This document shows positions 25,772 to 27,340 of a stretch of DNA of 27,340 nucleotides, piece after piece. Source of the stretch: a virus. Position 1 is the stretch's first letter, and every line of letters begins with the position of its first letter. A program made the translations under genes and the position numbers. Under the pieces are notes generated by a model. That model searched no databases and had not been told where the DNA came from. It saw only the letters and a program-made list of their open reading frames with translations. Location: positions 1 through 27,340 of IMG/VR virus record IMGVR_UViG_3300028569_000142; one strand, 5' to 3'.

Positions 25772-26380
25772 GAAATAATTTCTACGTTTTACAAATTCTG
25801 TTAAAATTTCTGTATCCAAATTATCAATCAATTTTTCAATACGATTGACTTCCTTATATTTTACCTCATAAGGAATATCATCAGTCAGCATTTTAAACAT
25901 TTTTCTTCCGTTTTCATCTTCAAATGGTTCGAACATTTCAGTTAAGTGTTTACAGGGGGGATATGCATTTTCTAAATCTTTCTCTAATTGAGATCTTTCT
26001 TTTGTTATATATATATAGCTTTCTTCCAACCACTCAGCAAACTCTTTATGACTCTCTGTTCCGGACCAATCTACAATATCTTTAGAATACTCATCTTCAT
26101 AAAAAGCTTTAATAAATTCAAAATTTACATCAATCATTAAATGGGAAATGTCTTTCCATGTTCTAGGAATGGATTTACGGATTCTTTGATTGCATGGTTT
26201 AAAGATTGGTTTAATAATTTCCCAATAATACATTCTCAAACGACCAGGAAAAATGTCAATAAAGTCCCAAACTCCATACTTTTCGTAAAGATAACCTCTG
26301 ATCTTAGAGAAAGCGTTTTGAGGTTTATCTGGGTGCTCTTTAAGCAAATGATTTCTGGCTAAAAAGTTATCTTCGTTCAT
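25763..26380 (-). CDS. Large hypothetical early protein
   Basis: The gene encodes 205 residues from the ATG at 26380 (MNEDNFLARNHLLKEHP), chosen because a -10 box lies 6 nt upstream and a longer frame would enter it. It has a basic, aromatic N-terminal part (RIRKSIPRTWKDISHLMIDV), then an acidic half with DWSGTESHKEFAEWLEESYIY. This combination recurs in hypothetical proteins of large phages; no activity known. Well-placed early promoter. Confidence 0.75.
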   Translation of the reverse strand: MNEDNFLARNHLLKEHPDKPQNAFSKIRGYLYEKYGVWDFIDIFPGRLRMYYWEIIKPIFKPCNQRIRKSIPRTWKDISHLMIDVNFEFIKAFYEDEYSKDIVDWSGTESHKEFAEWLEESYIYITKERSQLEKDLENAYPPCKHLTEMFEPFEDENGRKMFKMLTDDIPYEVKYKEVNRIEKLIDNLDTEILTEFVKRRNYFWT

Positions 26381-26386
26381 ATAATT

Positions 26387-26415
26387 ATAATATACCAATA
26401 TTTAAGAACAGTCAA
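26387..26415 (-). promoter_or_regulatory. Early-type leaderless promoter for 25763-26380
   Basis: Minus strand: TTGACT (26410-26415), 17-nt spacer starting GTTC, TATTAT (26387-26392), 6 nt to ATG. Confidence 0.75.
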
Positions 26416-26696
26416 GATTTTTTAAGCCATTTATTGAATTTTTTAGCAGTATCTTGTAAATGTTTTTCACAAGCTTTCATGGCAGCCTCTTCTGTTTTAT
26501 AAGACTTATTGGAAATTTTTGTAATATCATCATCAAATCTGCTAAAATACAAACCACCAATAAATCCAGTAAAGTCTCCCATACAGAAGTTACTATCTAC
26601 AATATATTCCCATCCAATAACAGGAACTATTGCTGAATACCAATGCCCAGATTTATCGTCACACCATTTTTTCTTCCACTTTAATTTAGTTTTCAT
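26412..26696 (-). CDS. Hypothetical basic protein
   Basis: The gene encodes 94 residues from the ATG at 26696 (MKTKLKWKKKWCDDKSGHWY); a TTG at 26705 in the same frame is less likely. Trp/Lys-rich N-terminus, glycine-rich beta centre (GDFTGFIGGLYF) and a helical basic C-terminus (AMKACEKHLQDTAKKFNKWL). The layout 'W....w....Y.I.......y......g......F.sleeAk..ae.' resembles small phage double-beta-strand/helix proteins. Function unknown. Confidence 0.7.
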   Translation of the reverse strand: MKTKLKWKKKWCDDKSGHWYSAIVPVIGWEYIVDSNFCMGDFTGFIGGLYFSRFDDDITKISNKSYKTEEAAMKACEKHLQDTAKKFNKWLKKS

Positions 26697-26701
26697 TTTT
26701 T

Positions 26702-26869
26702 TCAAACCTCAACAATAAATGTACATATCCCTATCAGGAATATTAAGAATAACCACCAAGAAATATAAATCCACAAAGGAGATAACACCCAAATCCAAGA
26801 CCATGTTACGTGATTTGTTGTTTTTAGTCCTATAAAAAGAACTGTTAGTAGTATTGATAGTAACTTCAT
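26702..26869 (-). CDS. Small transmembrane protein (Fragile-X-F-like)
   Basis: This 55-residue frame encodes MKLLSILLTVLFIGLKTTNH followed by VTWSWIWVLSPLWIYISWWL and a hydrophobic end. Two membrane helices flank the conserved-looking phrase 'LK-x5-(V/I)-x-WSWxWVLxPLW', a pattern of tiny phage membrane proteins often labelled 'transmembrane Fragile-X-F protein'. The ATG overlaps the upstream stop as ATGA. Role unknown. Confidence 0.75.
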   Translation of the reverse strand: MKLLSILLTVLFIGLKTTNHVTWSWIWVLSPLWIYISWWLFLIFLIGICTFIVEV

Positions 26870-27276
26870 GCTATGTTTAAAATATAGTTTATAAACTTTT
26901 GCAGATTAGTCAAGTCTTCTTCCGTGATACTTGAGACACTCAATACTGCTGTTGGCCCGGAATAATCTTTTCTGTCATGCAATACTACTTCTGGGTAGTA
27001 TCTCAAATCAAATGTAAAATAATTTTCAAAAACTGGCATCAGTGCTTCAAGATGAATTCTTTTGATTTTTTCATGCTGACTTTTAAACCCAAATTGCCAA
27101 AATGACATCGTTTCTTCTATGTCTGGTTTTTCTTTAGCAACAGACATATCTTTCCAGTTGCTGGAATAACGACCATCTGAATACCAAAAGCATTCAAGAT
27201 TTTCGAAGCCATATTCCTTTAAAACTTCTCTAAAAGAATCTACTTTTCTAATTATTTTGATTAGTTCTGGACTCAT
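26866..27276 (-). CDS. Hypothetical protein
   Basis: A 136-residue protein (MSPELIKIIRKVDSFREVLK...) with mixed alpha/beta composition; aromatic-rich segments (FENLECFWYSDGRYSSNW, MSFWQFGF) and a helical end. No motif recognised. It starts 3 nt after the stop of the frame at the right edge and is coupled to the small membrane protein downstream. Confidence 0.7.
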   Translation of the reverse strand: MSPELIKIIRKVDSFREVLKEYGFENLECFWYSDGRYSSNWKDMSVAKEKPDIEETMSFWQFGFKSQHEKIKRIHLEALMPVFENYFTFDLRYYPEVVLHDRKDYSGPTAVLSVSSITEEDLTNLQKFINYILNIA

Positions 27277-27279
27277 ATG

Positions 27280-27340
27280 TTATTTCATTAATCTCATCTC
27301 TAAGTCTACTACAATCTTTGTCTGTAGGTCAAGCATTTTT
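27280..27340 (-). CDS. 3' end of a gene cut by the right edge
   Basis: An open frame ending ...LDLQTKIVVDLEMRLMK then TAA at 27280-27282 enters from beyond the right edge. It could be the end of a longer gene or an 18-residue frame from the ATG at 27336. The 3-nt spacing to the next start fits an operon. Confidence 0.35.
   Translation of the reverse strand, partial: KMLDLQTKIVVDLEMRLMK

Overview
The window is an AT-rich stretch of a large tailed dsDNA phage genome, most likely a T4-like (myovirus-type) phage of a Gram-negative host. The evidence is tail-fibre genes, a dense tRNA cluster with an HNH endonuclease, many short genes joined by ATGA overlaps, sigma70-like promoters, and elements matching the T4 late-promoter consensus (one, at 17393-17405, reads TATAAATACTATT exactly). 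The host cannot be named from the sequence.

Layout. (1) 1-4782, minus strand: small, mostly unrecognised early-type genes. They include two paralogous double zinc-cluster proteins (156-611, 2890-3402), a 37-residue lipoprotein (1368-1481), tiny membrane peptides and a membrane-anchored LysM protein. The first ~1.9 kb is visibly richer in G+C than the rest. (2) 4805-8287, plus strand: seven consecutive small genes behind a near-consensus promoter. Their cores differ, but they share an N-terminal 'LLxPxxY' motif and a C-terminal '(T/V)FxD(M/L/I)(F/Y)xEL' ending, which resembles the sliding-clamp-binding tail of T4-type DNA polymerases. A perfect bidirectional terminator follows. (3) 8335-13083, minus strand: a tail-fibre operon with two fibre/spike proteins sharing a module, a trypsin-fold serine protease, a leucine-rich-repeat protein and small proteins. 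(4) 13138-17342, minus strand: 13 tRNAs or tRNA-like genes (Glu, atypical Arg, two CAU-anticodon tRNAs, His, one with an insert, two Thr, Gln, Asn, Tyr, Leu, long-armed Ile), two structured non-coding segments, a GT-A-like glycosyltransferase, an HNH endonuclease and several tiny genes. (5) 17412-20939: a small protein under a late promoter, a RadA/RecA-type ATPase, and a pair made of a ligase-like protein (KxDG motif) and an HxGH nucleotidylyltransferase. (6) 20997-21965, plus strand: another tail-fibre protein with a gp53-like C-terminus. (7) 21962-27340, minus strand: a macrodomain-like protein, a CX5R phosphatase, an AbrB-like protein and a run of small phage genes.

Two promoter classes can be read by eye. 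Early-type promoters are TTGnnn-N16/17-TATAAT-like, often with a GTTCC element. Late-type promoters are (T/A)ATAAATA. In many genes of both classes the -10 box ends only 4-8 nt before the ATG, so the mRNAs are predicted to be leaderless or nearly so. The most interesting candidates for undescribed biology are the seven-gene array with its clamp-like tails, the roughly 440-nt structured RNA region inside the tRNA cluster, the paired nucleotidyl-transfer enzymes, and the leaderless promoter architecture.
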